Assembly (NCBI RefSeq): GCF_003402535.2
Contig: NZ_AP025170.1
Location: 2,418,001 to 2,482,000 of the forward strand
Direction: 5' to 3'
DNA length: 64,000 bases
Origin: Cupriavidus sp. P-10
GTDB lineage: Bacteria; Pseudomonadota; Gammaproteobacteria; Burkholderiales; Burkholderiaceae
In this document: one piece after another, positions 1-9,392 of the stretch
Numbering within the stretch: position 1 is the stretch's first letter
How the letters are laid out: each line of letters begins with the position of its first letter
Position numbers and translations under genes: made by a program
Notes under the pieces: model-generated
Told to the model about the DNA's origin: nothing
Seen by the model: the letters and a program-made list of their open reading frames with translations, nothing else
The model's database searches: none

Positions 1-56
1 GCAGCGCGCCTTCGCCATTCCAAATTCCTACTTTCTTATTCAGGAAAACAGTTCAG

Positions 57-617
57 ATGAAAATCGCACAGGAACTCCGCGTCGGTAACGTGTTCATGAT
101 CGGCGGCGATCCGATGGTCGTGCAGAAGGCCGAGTACAACAAGTCGGGCCGCAACGCAGCCGTGGTCAAGATGAAGTACAAGAACCTGCTGACCGACGCC
201 CCGGGCGAGTCGGTGTTCAAGGCCGACGACAAGTTCGAAGTCGTGGTGCTGGAGCGCCGCGAGTGCACCTACTCGTACTTCGCTGACCCGATGTACGTGT
301 TCATGGACACCGACTACAACCAGTACGAAGTCGAGCAGGACAGCATGGGCGACTCGCTGAACTACCTCGAAGACGGCATGACCGTGGAAGTGGTGTTCTA
401 CAACGACAAGGCCATCTCGGTTGAAATGCCGACCACGCTGGTCCGCGAAATCGTCTACACCGAGCCGGCCGTCAAGGGCGACACCTCGTCGGGCAAGGTG
501 CTCAAGGGCGCCAAGATCAACACCGGTTTCGAACTGCAAGTGCCGCTGTTCTGCAACATCGGCGACAAGATCGAAATCGACACCCGTACCGGCGAATACC
601 GCAGCCGCGCCAACTAA
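57..617 (+). CDS. efp: Translation elongation factor P (EF-P)
   Basis: EF-P binds between the ribosomal P and E sites and relieves stalling at polyproline stretches. The 186-residue product has the normal EF-P length and the three-domain beta-barrel layout, ending in the conserved GEYRSR-type C-terminus. The tip of the domain I loop reads EYNKSGRNA, which puts arginine at residue 32. In this family Arg32 is the residue rhamnosylated by EarP, whereas E. coli-type proteins carry a beta-lysylated Lys34. The ATG is preceded by AGGAAAAC at a plausible spacing. The gene stands alone on the plus strand and ends at a strong bidirectional terminator facing nagZ. The partner earP usually lies just upstream and would be outside the window. 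Confidence 0.97.
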   Translation: MKIAQELRVGNVFMIGGDPMVVQKAEYNKSGRNAAVVKMKYKNLLTDAPGESVFKADDKFEVVVLERRECTYSYFADPMYVFMDTDYNQYEVEQDSMGDSLNYLEDGMTVEVVFYNDKAISVEMPTTLVREIVYTEPAVKGDTSSGKVLKGAKINTGFELQVPLFCNIGDKIEIDTRTGEYRSRAN

Positions 618-656
618 GGCGTGCGCAACGTCCCGGCTGGCACAGCGGGACCGGCA

Positions 657-690
657 GAGAAAAAGGCAGCCGAGGCTGCCTTTTCTGTTT
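657..690. terminator. Bidirectional intrinsic terminator between efp and nagZ
   Basis: An 11-bp perfect stem (AAAAGGCAGCC / GGCTGCCTTTT, positions 661-671 and 674-684) closes a GA loop. It has an A-rich run on its left and a T-rich run on its right, so it can stop efp transcription rightward and nagZ transcription leftward. Confidence 0.85.
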
Positions 691-705
691 TTGGACTCTC
701 GCGGA

Positions 706-1773
706 TCAGGCGATCAACCCGTACTCGCGCAGCGTGCGCAGTGCGGCACGGTATTCGCCTTCGCCTTGCAGCTTGTTCCAGTCCATCGGCTTGCGGCGCG
801 GGAACAGCTTGCGGACGCGGCGCTGCGAGGCCTTGTCGATGCCCACGTCAAGTTCGGTCAGCAACTGGTCGGCGCGATCGGGGTGGTTGCAGATCAGCAC
901 CATGTCGCAACCCGCCGTCAGCGCGGCGCGCGCGGCTTCCGTCACATTGCCGGCCACGCTGGCGCCTTCCATGCTCAGGTCGTCGCTGAAGATCACGCCT
1001 TCGAAGCCCAGTTGCGCGCGTAGCACGTCCTGCAGCCAGTAGCGCGAGAAGCCGGCCGGATTCGGGTCGACCTTCGGATAGATCACGTGCGCCGGCATCA
1101 CCGACGACAGCGACAAGCCCAGCCATTCATAGGGGCGCGCGTCCTGCTCGAGGATCTCGTCGAGCGTGCGCTCGTCGACCGGGATCGCCACATGCGAATC
1201 GGCCTCGACATAGCCGTGGCCGGGGAAGTGCTTGCCGCAGTTGCTCATGCCGGCCAGCAGCAGGCCGTGGTTGAGATGGCCCGACAGCATCGTCACCACG
1301 CGCGGGTCGGCATGGAAGGCGCGGTCACCGATCACGGCACTGCGGCCGTAGTCGAGGTCGAGCACCGGCGTGAAGCTGAAATCGATGTCGCAGGCGCGCA
1401 GTTCAGCCGCCAGCACGTAGCCGCATGCCACCGCCGCGCGCGTCGCGGCCAGTACATCGCGATCCCACAGATCGCCCAGGCGGTGCATCGCCGGCAAATG
1501 GGTAAAGCCATCGGTCTTGCAGCGCTGCACGCGGCCGCCTTCATGGTCGATGCAGATCAGCACGTCGTCGCGCACCGCGCGGATCGCGCGCGTCAGCGCC
1601 TGCAACTGCGTGCGCGATTCGAAGTTGCGCGCGAACAGGATCACGCCGCCGGTCAGCGGATGCGCGATGCGGCGCGCATCTTCCGTATCGAGCTGCTTGC
1701 CGACGACGTCAAGGACCACCGGGCCCGGCCGCTTGCCGGAGTTCTTCTTGGACATGGAAGTGCTTGGATTCAC
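706..1773 (-). CDS. nagZ: Beta-N-acetylhexosaminidase (peptidoglycan recycling)
   Basis: This is a glycoside hydrolase family 3 enzyme that removes N-acetylglucosamine from anhydromuropeptides in the cytoplasm during cell-wall recycling. The KHFPGHG motif carries the family's catalytic His region, and SDDLSM carries the nucleophile Asp. At about 355 residues it has the usual short single-domain NagZ length. The GTG at 1773 shares a GTGA overlap with the acpS stop, which favours translational coupling from that codon. An ATG at 1755 is an alternative six residues in. It is the last gene of a pdxJ-acpS-nagZ unit and ends at the shared terminator with efp. Confidence 0.95.
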   Translation of the reverse strand: MNPSTSMSKKNSGKRPGPVVLDVVGKQLDTEDARRIAHPLTGGVILFARNFESRTQLQALTRAIRAVRDDVLICIDHEGGRVQRCKTDGFTHLPAMHRLGDLWDRDVLAATRAAVACGYVLAAELRACDIDFSFTPVLDLDYGRSAVIGDRAFHADPRVVTMLSGHLNHGLLLAGMSNCGKHFPGHGYVEADSHVAIPVDERTLDEILEQDARPYEWLGLSLSSVMPAHVIYPKVDPNPAGFSRYWLQDVLRAQLGFEGVIFSDDLSMEGASVAGNVTEAARAALTAGCDMVLICNHPDRADQLLTELDVGIDKASQRRVRKLFPRRKPMDWNKLQGEGEYRAALRTLREYGLIA

Positions 1774-2192
1774 AATGCTGTAGTTTGAGGAGCCGCCCCG
1801 CCGGTGCGCTCGGCGATGGCGAAGGCGACCGCATAGTCGTGTTCGTCACTGACACTGACCCGCACGGTGAGGCCGCGTTCCGCGAGCCATGCCGCCAGTT
1901 CGCCATGGCACACCGGCGAAGGCTCGCCCGAAGGCAGGTTCATCAGCTCCATCGCGCGCCACGTCATCGGCCAGCGCATGCCCAGGCCGATGGCCTTGGA
2001 AAAGGCCTCCTTGGCGGCGAAGCGCGTGGACAGGAAGGCGAGGCCGCGTTTTTCGGAACGCGCCTTGCGCGCGTGGTACTTGGCCAGCTCGTTGGGGCCC
2101 AGCACCTTTTCAGCGAAGCGGCCGTGGGTGCGTTCCATCACGCCCTGCACGCGGGCGATCTGGATGATGTCGGTGCCGACGCCGTAGATCAC
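1770..2192 (-). CDS. acpS: Holo-[acyl-carrier-protein] synthase
   Basis: AcpS transfers 4'-phosphopantetheine from CoA to the serine of acyl carrier protein. The N-terminal [11 protein letters not shown] motif contains the Mg2+-binding Asp, and the central [10 protein letters not shown] motif contains the second metal-binding Glu. The 140-residue length is normal. The GTG start overlaps the pdxJ stop by four bases (GTGA), and the gene's own TGA overlaps the nagZ GTG the same way, so three consecutive cistrons are coupled. Its substrate gene acpP lies about 13 kb away in this window. Confidence 0.96.
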   Translation of the reverse strand: MIYGVGTDIIQIARVQGVMERTHGRFAEKVLGPNELAKYHARKARSEKRGLAFLSTRFAAKEAFSKAIGLGMRWPMTWRAMELMNLPSGEPSPVCHGELAAWLAERGLTVRVSVSDEHDYAVAFAIAERTGGAAPQTTAL

Positions 2193-2971
2193 GCCGGCGC
2201 GCCTGCAACGGGATATCGCGTGCCCAGGCGCGCGGCCACCATGATGGCCTTCATCTCGCGCACCGCGTTCTGCCAGCCGGCAAACACCGCATGCGCGACG
2301 ATGGCATGACCAATGTTCAATTCCTTGATGCCGGGCAGCGCCGCGATGGGCTGGACATTGGTGTAGTGCAGGCCGTGTCCGGCGTTGACCACCAGGGCGT
2401 GCTTGATACCGGCGTCGACACCATCAGCGATGCGGCGGAATTCCACCGCCTGCTGGTCGGGCGTGTGCGCATCGGCATAGGCGCCGGTATGCAACTCGAT
2501 CACCGGTGCACCGCACGCGGCCGCGGCGGCGATCTGGTCGGGGTCGGCATCGATAAACAGCGACACGCGGATGCCCACGCCGGCCAGTTGCGCGCAGGCG
2601 GCCTTGACCTGCTCGAAGCGCCCCGCCACGTCGAGGCCGCCTTCGGTGGTCACCTCCTCGCGGCGCTCGGGCACCAGGCATACGTCCTGCGGGCGGATCT
2701 CGCAGGCGATATCCAGCATCTCCTGCGTGATTGCGCATTCCAGGTTCATGCGCGTGGCCAGTTGCGGGCGCAGCGCGCGCACGTCGGCGTCGCGAATATG
2801 GCGGCGGTCCTCGCGCAGGTGCAGCGTGATCAGGTCGGCGCCGGCTTCCTCGGCCTGCAGCGCGGCCTGGATGGGATCGGGATACACGGTGCCGCGCGCA
2901 TTGCGCAGCGTGGCGACGTGGTCGATATTGACGCCAAGGTCGATGACGCCCGGATTTGCGTGGAAGATCAT
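2189..2971 (-). CDS. pdxJ: Pyridoxine 5'-phosphate synthase
   Basis: PdxJ condenses 1-deoxyxylulose 5-phosphate with 3-amino-2-oxopropyl phosphate, the last ring-forming step of DXP-dependent vitamin B6 synthesis. The product is a 260-residue TIM barrel. The N-terminal [16 protein letters not shown] stretch is the family signature, and [10 protein letters not shown] and ELHTGAYA are also typical. The start is a clear ATG. The gene lies 34 bases after recO in the same direction and heads the overlapping pdxJ-acpS-nagZ chain. The recO-pdxJ-acpS order is common in proteobacteria. Confidence 0.97.
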   Translation of the reverse strand: MIFHANPGVIDLGVNIDHVATLRNARGTVYPDPIQAALQAEEAGADLITLHLREDRRHIRDADVRALRPQLATRMNLECAITQEMLDIACEIRPQDVCLVPERREEVTTEGGLDVAGRFEQVKAACAQLAGVGIRVSLFIDADPDQIAAAAACGAPVIELHTGAYADAHTPDQQAVEFRRIADGVDAGIKHALVVNAGHGLHYTNVQPIAALPGIKELNIGHAIVAHAVFAGWQNAVREMKAIMVAARLGTRYPVAGAPA

Positions 2972-3005
2972 GCGAGCAGGAGAGATTCGGATTGGAATGG
3001 TTCGG

Positions 3006-3893
3006 TCACAGAAACTGCAGGTCGATCAGTATCTGGCGCGTTTTCAGCGGTTCGCCTTGCAGATAATAATGCAGCAGGAAGCGCATCAGTGCCCGGCTTT
3101 GCGCCGCGGTCTGCGCACGGCTGTAGTCGTCCTGCGCCATGTCGAGCAGCGTCTGCCCCGACACCACCGGCCACGACGACGGGTCGCTCGGCTGGGCGCG
3201 GCGCACGCCGCGCTCGGGCTGGTAGACATAGTCGAGCCCCGGCTGCACGCGCTCGCCGGTGCTCAGGCACTGGTCGAAGGCCACCGCGAAGCCGGTGTCC
3301 TGCAGCAGCACGCGCTCGAAGCTGCGCAACACCAGCCCGGCGGGTTCGCCATGCGCCAGCCGCGTGAGCGTGGCCAGGTAGTGGCGGAACAGCACGGGAT
3401 ACGCATCTTCGCGCGGGCAGAAGCGCATCAGCAATTCATTGAGGTAGAACGCGGACAGCAGCGCATCGCCAGCCAGCGGCGGCATGCCGCCGACCCATTC
3501 GGCCTTGGTCAGGGTCTTGACCTCGCCGCGGCCGCTCCACGACACCGACACCGGATGGAAATGCTGCAGCACCGCGCGCAACGCCGAATGCGGGCGCTTG
3601 GCCCCCTTGGCCACCATCGAGATGCGGCCATGGTCGCGCGTGAAGACGTCGAGGATCAGGCTGGTTTCGCGATACGGCCAGGCGTGCAGCACGAAGCCGG
3701 GCTGCTCGGCGACGCGCGACTCGGGCCGGGCCGGCACGATGCGCATGGCGCGGTCCATCATGGCGCGTGCGGCAGCATCCGCCATGCCGGGCAGCGCCCT
3801 GCTGTCGAGCAGTTCGGCCGCCTCGTCCACCACCGGATCCGCGCGGCGGGCGCGGGGCGCCGGCACGCGTGCGATGTCAGCCGTCTTGCTCAA
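3006..3893 (-). CDS. recO: DNA repair protein RecO
   Basis: RecO works with RecR to load RecA onto SSB-coated single-stranded DNA. The OB-fold region begins near residue 60 with [19 protein letters not shown], and [12 protein letters not shown] follows. The helical C-terminal domain shows [12 protein letters not shown]. The gene as called starts at TTG 3893, after an AAGGCGAGCG ribosome-binding site. This gives about 58 extra Ala/Arg-rich residues before the usual RecO start, and internal ATGs around residues 36-50 are possible alternatives. It follows era by 28 bases in the lepB-rnc-era-recO cluster. Confidence 0.93.
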   Translation of the reverse strand: MSKTADIARVPAPRARRADPVVDEAAELLDSRALPGMADAAARAMMDRAMRIVPARPESRVAEQPGFVLHAWPYRETSLILDVFTRDHGRISMVAKGAKRPHSALRAVLQHFHPVSVSWSGRGEVKTLTKAEWVGGMPPLAGDALLSAFYLNELLMRFCPREDAYPVLFRHYLATLTRLAHGEPAGLVLRSFERVLLQDTGFAVAFDQCLSTGERVQPGLDYVYQPERGVRRAQPSDPSSWPVVSGQTLLDMAQDDYSRAQTAAQSRALMRFLLHYYLQGEPLKTRQILIDLQFL

Positions 3894-3921
3894 TGGTCGC
3901 TCGCCTTTGGTCGCAGTGCGC

Positions 3922-4857
3922 TCACTCGTAGCCGTAGGCCCGCAGTCCCGCTTCGTTGTCGGCCCAGCCGCTCTTCACCTTGATCCACATTTCCAGGTAG
4001 ACCTTGCCGTCGAACAGCTTTTCCATGTCGAGGCGCGCTTCGGTGGATATCTGCTTGAGCTTGCTGCCCTTGTTGCCGATGATCATGGCCTTGTGCGCGT
4101 CGCGCTCGACCAGGATGGTGGCAAAAACGCGGCGCAGGCGGCCCTCGGTCTCGAACTTGTCGATGACCACGGTGCTGGTGTACGGCAACTCGTCGCCGGT
4201 CCAGCGGAACACCTTCTCGCGGATGATCTCCGAGGCGAGGAAGCGCTCGCTGCGGTCGGTCATCGCGTCGGCGTCATACATCGGCTCGCCTTCCGGCAGG
4301 TAGGGCCGGATGATCTCGAACAGCCGCGCGATATGGTCGCGGGTCTTGGCCGACATCGGCACCACTTCGCGGAACGGGAACAGCTGCCCCATCTTTTCCA
4401 GGAAGGGCATCATCACTTCCGAGCGGTTCTCGCCGATGCGGTCGAGCTTGTTGGTCACCAGCAGCACCGGCGTGTTCTTCGGCAGCAGCGACAGCACCTT
4501 CTCGTCGTCGGCGCCGTAATAGCCGGCTTCGACCACGAACAGGATCAGGTCAACCGACGACAGCGTCGACGTGACCGCGCGGTTCAGCGAACGGTTCAGC
4601 GCGCTGGCGTGGCGGGTCTGGAATCCAGGCGTATCAACGAACACATACTGCGCGTCATCCGTGGTCTGGATGCCGACGATACGGTGCCGTGTAGTCTGCG
4701 CCTTGCGCGAGGTGATGCTGATCTTCTGGCCGACCAGCGCGTTCATCAGCGTGGACTTGCCCACGTTGGGGCGGCCGACGATGGCCACGGTGCCGCAGCG
4801 GAACGCCGCGGCCGGGGTATCCGCCGCGTCTTGCTGCGGATGGGTAGATTCGGTCAT
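3922..4857 (-). CDS. era: GTPase Era
   Basis: Era is an essential GTPase that binds the 3' end of 16S rRNA and checks 30S assembly. The G-domain motifs appear in order: GRPNVGKST (P-loop), DTPGFQT (G3) and TNKLD (G4). The C-terminal KH domain is recognisable from [12 protein letters not shown]. The 311-residue length is slightly above E. coli Era because of an N-terminal acidic/Gln extension. Its ATG overlaps the rnc stop by four bases (ATGA), the usual coupling of rnc and era. Confidence 0.97.
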   Translation of the reverse strand: MTESTHPQQDAADTPAAAFRCGTVAIVGRPNVGKSTLMNALVGQKISITSRKAQTTRHRIVGIQTTDDAQYVFVDTPGFQTRHASALNRSLNRAVTSTLSSVDLILFVVEAGYYGADDEKVLSLLPKNTPVLLVTNKLDRIGENRSEVMMPFLEKMGQLFPFREVVPMSAKTRDHIARLFEIIRPYLPEGEPMYDADAMTDRSERFLASEIIREKVFRWTGDELPYTSTVVIDKFETEGRLRRVFATILVERDAHKAMIIGNKGSKLKQISTEARLDMEKLFDGKVYLEMWIKVKSGWADNEAGLRAYGYE

Positions 4858-5624
4858 TCCTTCAACCTGAGAGACAGCTGCGGGTCCTGCGGCTGGGGTT
4901 GCTTGCGGGTTTTGCCGGTGCGCTCGGCGCGGCTGCGCTTGAGCAGCTGGGGCACCAGCTTCTGGACTTCTTCCAGCGCCAGCTTGGCGGCGGCCTGCTC
5001 GGCGGCGCGGCGCGAGGCACCGGTGCCGAACACCCGGACTTCCAGTTTAGGCACCGTGCACTCGACTTCAAACTGCTGGCTGTGCGCGGCACCGTGAGTG
5101 GCGATTACGTTATATTGCGGCAGGGCAATTTTGTGGCCCTGCAGGTATTCCTGCAGCAGGGTCTTGGCGTCCTTGCCCAGCGTGCGCGGATCGACCTGCT
5201 CCAGGATCGGGATATAGAGCTTGCGGATCAGCGCGCGCGCGGCCTCGAAGCCGGTATCGAGGAAGACCGCGCCGACAATGGCTTCCAGGGCGTCGGCGAG
5301 GATCGACGGACGGCGGAAGCCGCCGCTCTTCAGTTCGCCCTCGCCGAGGCGCAGCGTGTCAGACAGCTGCAGCATCTGGGCGATCTCGTACAGGGCCTGC
5401 TGCTTGACCAGGTTGGCCCGCACGCGCGACAAATCGCCTTCATCAAGCTTGCCGAACATGCCATAGAGCATGTCCGCCACGGCGCAGTTGAGCACCGAAT
5501 CGCCCAAAAATTCGAGACGTTCGTTGTGCTGGGCGCTGTGGCTGCGGTGCGTCAGCGCCTGCTGCAGCAATTCTGGCTTGCTGAATCGGTAGCCGAGTCG
5601 TTGCTGCAAGGCGTCGAGGTTCAT
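4854..5624 (-). CDS. rnc: Ribonuclease III
   Basis: RNase III cleaves double-stranded RNA, processing rRNA precursors and mRNAs. The catalytic domain carries the signature [12 protein letters not shown] with its metal-binding acidic residues. A C-terminal double-stranded RNA-binding domain follows, after [11 protein letters not shown], and includes [15 protein letters not shown] basic tail of about 30 residues, rich in Lys, Arg and Gln, extends past the usual end. The gene starts one base after the DUF4845 stop and overlaps era. Confidence 0.97.
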   Translation of the reverse strand: MNLDALQQRLGYRFSKPELLQQALTHRSHSAQHNERLEFLGDSVLNCAVADMLYGMFGKLDEGDLSRVRANLVKQQALYEIAQMLQLSDTLRLGEGELKSGGFRRPSILADALEAIVGAVFLDTGFEAARALIRKLYIPILEQVDPRTLGKDAKTLLQEYLQGHKIALPQYNVIATHGAAHSQQFEVECTVPKLEVRVFGTGASRRAAEQAAAKLALEEVQKLVPQLLKRSRAERTGKTRKQPQPQDPQLSLRLKE

Positions 5625-5625
5625 A

Positions 5626-6045
5626 TCAGTGCTGCGTTCCCGAATAGGTGATCAGAAGACTCAGGGGTCCGTAGACGGGCACTTCGGTCCGGTACGAAAA
5701 ATCGACCGAGCGGATGTTGCCGTTATCGTCTTCGCGGACCAGCAGGTCTTCGCCCTTGACTGCGGCAATTCGGTCGATGACTGCCTGTTTGTCGAAATAT
5801 TCGACGACTTCACGTTTGTTGACTGCGCGCTGCTTCGCATAACTGGCGGCGCGCTTCACCGAAAAATACTCCACCAGGCTCGGGATCGAGCGCACGGCCG
5901 GCAAGGCCACGCCAATCACGAAGACCACGACCACCAGCAGCGTCCAGACGGAAAAACCGCCCTGCCCGCGGCGCCGTGGCCGGGCCTGTCCGTATTTCCG
6001 ACCCTGTTCTTTCCCCTTACCCTTACCCTTCCCGGTCTGACCCAT
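5626..6045 (-). CDS. DUF4845 family membrane protein
   Basis: This 139-residue protein has a basic, Gly/Lys-rich cytoplasmic N-terminus of about 28 residues. A transmembrane helix follows ([20 protein letters not shown]), and then a short periplasmic domain. Proteins of this DUF4845 type sit between lepB and rnc in many beta- and gammaproteobacteria. I know of no established function. It lies one base from rnc and 50 bases after lepB, so co-transcription with both is likely. A role near protein export or membrane assembly would be inference from position only. Confidence 0.85.
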   Translation of the reverse strand: MGQTGKGKGKGKEQGRKYGQARPRRRGQGGFSVWTLLVVVVFVIGVALPAVRSIPSLVEYFSVKRAASYAKQRAVNKREVVEYFDKQAVIDRIAAVKGEDLLVREDDNGNIRSVDFSYRTEVPVYGPLSLLITYSGTQH

Positions 6046-6095
6046 TTGCGCTTGCCCTCGTTTGCGTTGAGTGTTCTTGCGCCGCGCGGATTGAC

Positions 6096-6995
6096 TTATT
6101 TAAACGAGCCCACGCGTCCGAAATTGCCCAGGTTCATCCAGATGACAAAGGCCTTGCCGACGATATTCTCATCCGGCACGAATCCCCAGTAGCGGGAGTC
6201 GAGGCTGTTGTCCCGGTTGTCACCCATGACGAAATAGTGACCTGCAGGTACCTTGCACGTCACACCCTGCTGATTGTAAGTGCAGTTTTCCCGGTAAGGG
6301 AAATCCGGGTCGGCGCCCGCCACGAACGCCGGCCGGTCGGCATCGTTAAGGATGCCATGATCGACGCTGCCGGGCAGCTTCTCGCGGAAATGCTTGGAAT
6401 ACGCCAGGCGCTCTTCGTCCAGGAAGTCTGGCAGCACAGTGTATTCAGCCGGCTTGCCGTTGATGGTCAAGCGCTTGTTGAAATACTGCACCGTGTCGCC
6501 AGGCACGCCGATGACACGCTTGATGTAGTCGAGCGACTGGTCCTTCGGGTAGCGGAACACCATCACGTCGCCACGCTGGGGCTCGCGCACGTCCTTGATT
6601 TTCTTGTTCACCACCGGCAGCCGGATGCCGTACTCATACTTGTTGACCAGGATGAAGTCGCCGATCAGCAGCGTCGGAATCATCGAGCCCGACGGGATCT
6701 TGAACGGCTCAACCACGAATGAGCGCAGCACGAACACCGCCAAAATCACCGGGAAGAAGCTGGCCGAGTATTCCAGCCACCACGGCTGGCGCAGCTTCTC
6801 TTCGGCCAGGCGCTTGCGCGTGGCGTCGGCATCGGTCGCGCCAAAGCCGCCTTGCAGCGCGGCCTGGCGGGAATCGAATTCAGCCAGCGCCAGCCGCGCC
6901 GAGGCGCGGCGCTGCCGCTCAAACACGAGCTTGTCCGCGACCCACGCAACACCCGTAATCACCACCAGCACAAAAAGGATCAGTGCAAAATTCAT
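6096..6995 (-). CDS. lepB: Signal peptidase I
   Basis: LepB cleaves signal peptides from exported proteins at the outer face of the inner membrane. There is an N-terminal transmembrane helix (residues about 3-20) and a second near residues 80-93. Then comes box B with PSGSMIPTLL, where Ser104 is the expected nucleophile. DYIKRVIGVPGD holds the catalytic Lys near residue 159, and GDNRDNSLDSR is box E. At 299 residues it is of the Gram-negative LepB type. It lies downstream of lepA, the classical lepA-lepB pairing, with an intergenic gap of 100 bases. Confidence 0.97.
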   Translation of the reverse strand: MNFALILFVLVVITGVAWVADKLVFERQRRASARLALAEFDSRQAALQGGFGATDADATRKRLAEEKLRQPWWLEYSASFFPVILAVFVLRSFVVEPFKIPSGSMIPTLLIGDFILVNKYEYGIRLPVVNKKIKDVREPQRGDVMVFRYPKDQSLDYIKRVIGVPGDTVQYFNKRLTINGKPAEYTVLPDFLDEERLAYSKHFREKLPGSVDHGILNDADRPAFVAGADPDFPYRENCTYNQQGVTCKVPAGHYFVMGDNRDNSLDSRYWGFVPDENIVGKAFVIWMNLGNFGRVGSFK

Positions 6996-7085
6996 GACGG
7001 CTTCTGGTTCTTGGAAATCCTGGTACAGCCTGTTCTGTTATGCGCGCGGCTGAACCGCCGCGCGGGGCATCGTGCTGCCGGTGCC

Positions 7086-8879
7086 TTACTTGTCGTCCAC
7101 CTGCAGGATGGCCAGGAAGGCCTCTTGCGGGATCTCGACCGTACCGACCTGCTTCATGCGCTTCTTGCCGGCTTTCTGCTTTTCCAGCAGCTTTTTCTTG
7201 CGGCTGATATCGCCGCCGTAGCACTTGGCCAGCACGTTCTTGCGCAGCGCCTTGACGTTCTCGCGGGCGATGATATTCGAGCCGATCGCAGCCTGGATCG
7301 CCACGTCGTACATCTGGCGCGGGATGATCTCGCGCATCTTGGCGGCGACTTCGCGGCCGCGGTATTGCGAGTTGGAGCGGTGCACGATCACCGACAGCGC
7401 ATCGACCTTGTCGCTGTTGATCAGGATATCGACCTTGACCACATCCGACGGGCGATATTCCTTGAACTCGTAGTCCATCGACGCATAACCGCGCGACACC
7501 GACTTCAGGCGGTCGAAGAAGTCCATCACGATTTCCGCCATCGGGATTTCGTAGGTCAGCTGGACCTGCTTGCCGTGGTAGCTCATGTTGATCTGCGAGC
7601 CGCGCTTCTGCGTGCACAGCGTGATCACCGAGCCGACATATTCCTGCGGCATATACAGGTTGACGGTAACGATCGGTTCCAGGATCGCTTCGATCCTGCT
7701 CGGATCCGGCATCTTCGCCGGATTTTCCACCGTGATCATGCTGCCGTCGCGCATCTCGACCTGGTACACCACCGTCGGCGCGGTCGTGATCAGGTCCATG
7801 TCGAACTCGCGCTCCAGGCGCTCCTGCACGATTTCCATGTGCAGCAGGCCCAGGAAGCCGCAGCGGAAGCCGAAACCCAGGGCCTGCGACACTTCCGGCT
7901 CGAACATCAGCGAGGCGTCGTTCAGGCGCAGCTTCTCCAGCGACTCGCGCAGCGCTTCATACTGGTTGGCCTCAACCGGATACAGGCCGGCGAACACCTG
8001 CGGCTTGACTTCCTTGAAGCCCGGCAGCGGCGCCTCGGCCTTGCGCTGCACCGTGGTGATGGTGTCGCCCACCTTGGCGGCCTTCAGTTCCTTGATGCCG
8101 GCAATGACAAAACCCACCTGCCCCGCCGTCAGCTCGTCGCGCTGGATCGACTTGGGCGTGAACACACCCACCTGCTCCACCAGGTGCTGCGAGCCATTGG
8201 CCATCAGCAGCACCTTGTCCTTCGGGCGCAGCGTACCGTTGACCACGCGCACCAGCATCACCACGCCGACGTAGTTGTCGAACCACGAATCGATGATCAG
8301 CGCCTGCAGCGGTGCACTGGCGTCGCCCTTGGGCGGCGGCACCTTGGCGATCAGGGCTTCGATCACGTCCTGCACGCCCTGGCCGGTCTTGGCCGAGCAC
8401 GGGGTGGCATCCTGCGCGTCGATGCCGATGACGTCCTCGATCTCCTGGATCGCGTTATCGGGGTCGGCCTGCGGCAGGTCGATCTTGTTCAGCACGGGCA
8501 CCACTTCCACGCCCAGCTCGATCGCGGTATAGCAGTTGGCCACGGTCTGCGCCTCAACGCCCTGCGAGGCGTCGACCACCAGCAGCGCGCCCTCGCAGGC
8601 GGACAGCGAGCGGCTCACTTCATAGCTGAAGTCGACGTGTCCCGGGGTGTCGATCAGGTTCAGGTTGTAGACCTTGCCGTCGCGCGCCTTGTAGCTCAGC
8701 GCCGCAGTCTGCGCCTTGATGGTGATGCCGCGCTCTTTCTCGATATCCATCGAGTCGAGGACCTGCGCTTCCATCTCCCGATCCGACAGCCCTCCGCAGA
8801 GCTGAATGATCCGGTCGGCCAGGGTGGACTTCCCATGGTCGATGTGGGCAATGATCGAGAAATTACGGATATGGTCCAT
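7086..8879 (-). CDS. lepA: Elongation factor 4 (LepA), ribosome back-translocase GTPase
   Basis: LepA is a ribosome-associated GTPase related to EF-G. The GTP motifs are [20 protein letters not shown] and NKIDLP. The C-terminal domain typical of EF4 includes the conserved [15 protein letters not shown] stretch. The 597-residue length matches the family exactly, and the ATG start is unambiguous. It is the first gene of the lepA-lepB-DUF4845-rnc-era-recO run. A 210-base gap separates it from the glutaredoxin gene upstream. Confidence 0.98.
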   Translation of the reverse strand: MDHIRNFSIIAHIDHGKSTLADRIIQLCGGLSDREMEAQVLDSMDIEKERGITIKAQTAALSYKARDGKVYNLNLIDTPGHVDFSYEVSRSLSACEGALLVVDASQGVEAQTVANCYTAIELGVEVVPVLNKIDLPQADPDNAIQEIEDVIGIDAQDATPCSAKTGQGVQDVIEALIAKVPPPKGDASAPLQALIIDSWFDNYVGVVMLVRVVNGTLRPKDKVLLMANGSQHLVEQVGVFTPKSIQRDELTAGQVGFVIAGIKELKAAKVGDTITTVQRKAEAPLPGFKEVKPQVFAGLYPVEANQYEALRESLEKLRLNDASLMFEPEVSQALGFGFRCGFLGLLHMEIVQERLEREFDMDLITTAPTVVYQVEMRDGSMITVENPAKMPDPSRIEAILEPIVTVNLYMPQEYVGSVITLCTQKRGSQINMSYHGKQVQLTYEIPMAEIVMDFFDRLKSVSRGYASMDYEFKEYRPSDVVKVDILINSDKVDALSVIVHRSNSQYRGREVAAKMREIIPRQMYDVAIQAAIGSNIIARENVKALRKNVLAKCYGGDISRKKKLLEKQKAGKKRMKQVGTVEIPQEAFLAILQVDDK

Positions 8880-9089
8880 CTAGTGTTCAGGGGAGCGCCG
8901 GCAACAGGGCCCGGGCGGCAACAAGCGGTTCGTCGCAGTTCGTAAATGGCCCGGCGCCGCGCGCCGCCAGGCGTGCGCGGGCGTGCCGCAAAGGTCAGGG
9001 TGCAATTTTTGCGCCAATCCGCAATTTTACCGGATTTTCAAAGGCTTCCGGGTCGTGAAATGGCCACGCCATGCGTGTGTCGAACGCAT

Positions 9090-9374
9090 TCAGCGGATGT
9101 TGCGGGCGCCTCCGTGTGCCGCAAGCCACACCCGCACCACACCTTCGTCGAGGAAATAGTGACAAAGCTGCGCAGCACCGCTGTGAAGCGCCTCCGGCGT
9201 CCCTGCCATCAATACCGGGACCAGGTCGCCGAAGCGGTCTTCCAGGCTGGCGTCGCTGTCGACATCCACTTCATGCAGTACGAAAGAAAAATCGCGCCGG
9301 AGGGACTCCAGCGCGACCTTCATGTCGTCGCACAGATGGCAGTATGCCCGGCCGTAAAGCGTCAGCGCGGGCAT
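9090..9374 (-). CDS. Glutaredoxin-family thiol-disulfide protein
   Basis: This 94-residue thioredoxin-fold protein has a YCHLC redox motif (Cys-His-Leu-Cys) near residue 12 and begins with LTLYGRAYC, as in the DUF836/glutaredoxin-like family. It is short and has no signal peptide, so it is cytoplasmic. It starts 18 bases after mucD ends, at the tail of the rpoE-rseA-rseB-mucD block. That position is common in betaproteobacteria and suggests a link to envelope or oxidative stress. The actual target is unknown. Confidence 0.85.
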   Translation of the reverse strand: MPALTLYGRAYCHLCDDMKVALESLRRDFSFVLHEVDVDSDASLEDRFGDLVPVLMAGTPEALHSGAAQLCHYFLDEGVVRVWLAAHGGARNIR

Positions 9375-9392
9375 GCCATCGACGGTTGCGGA

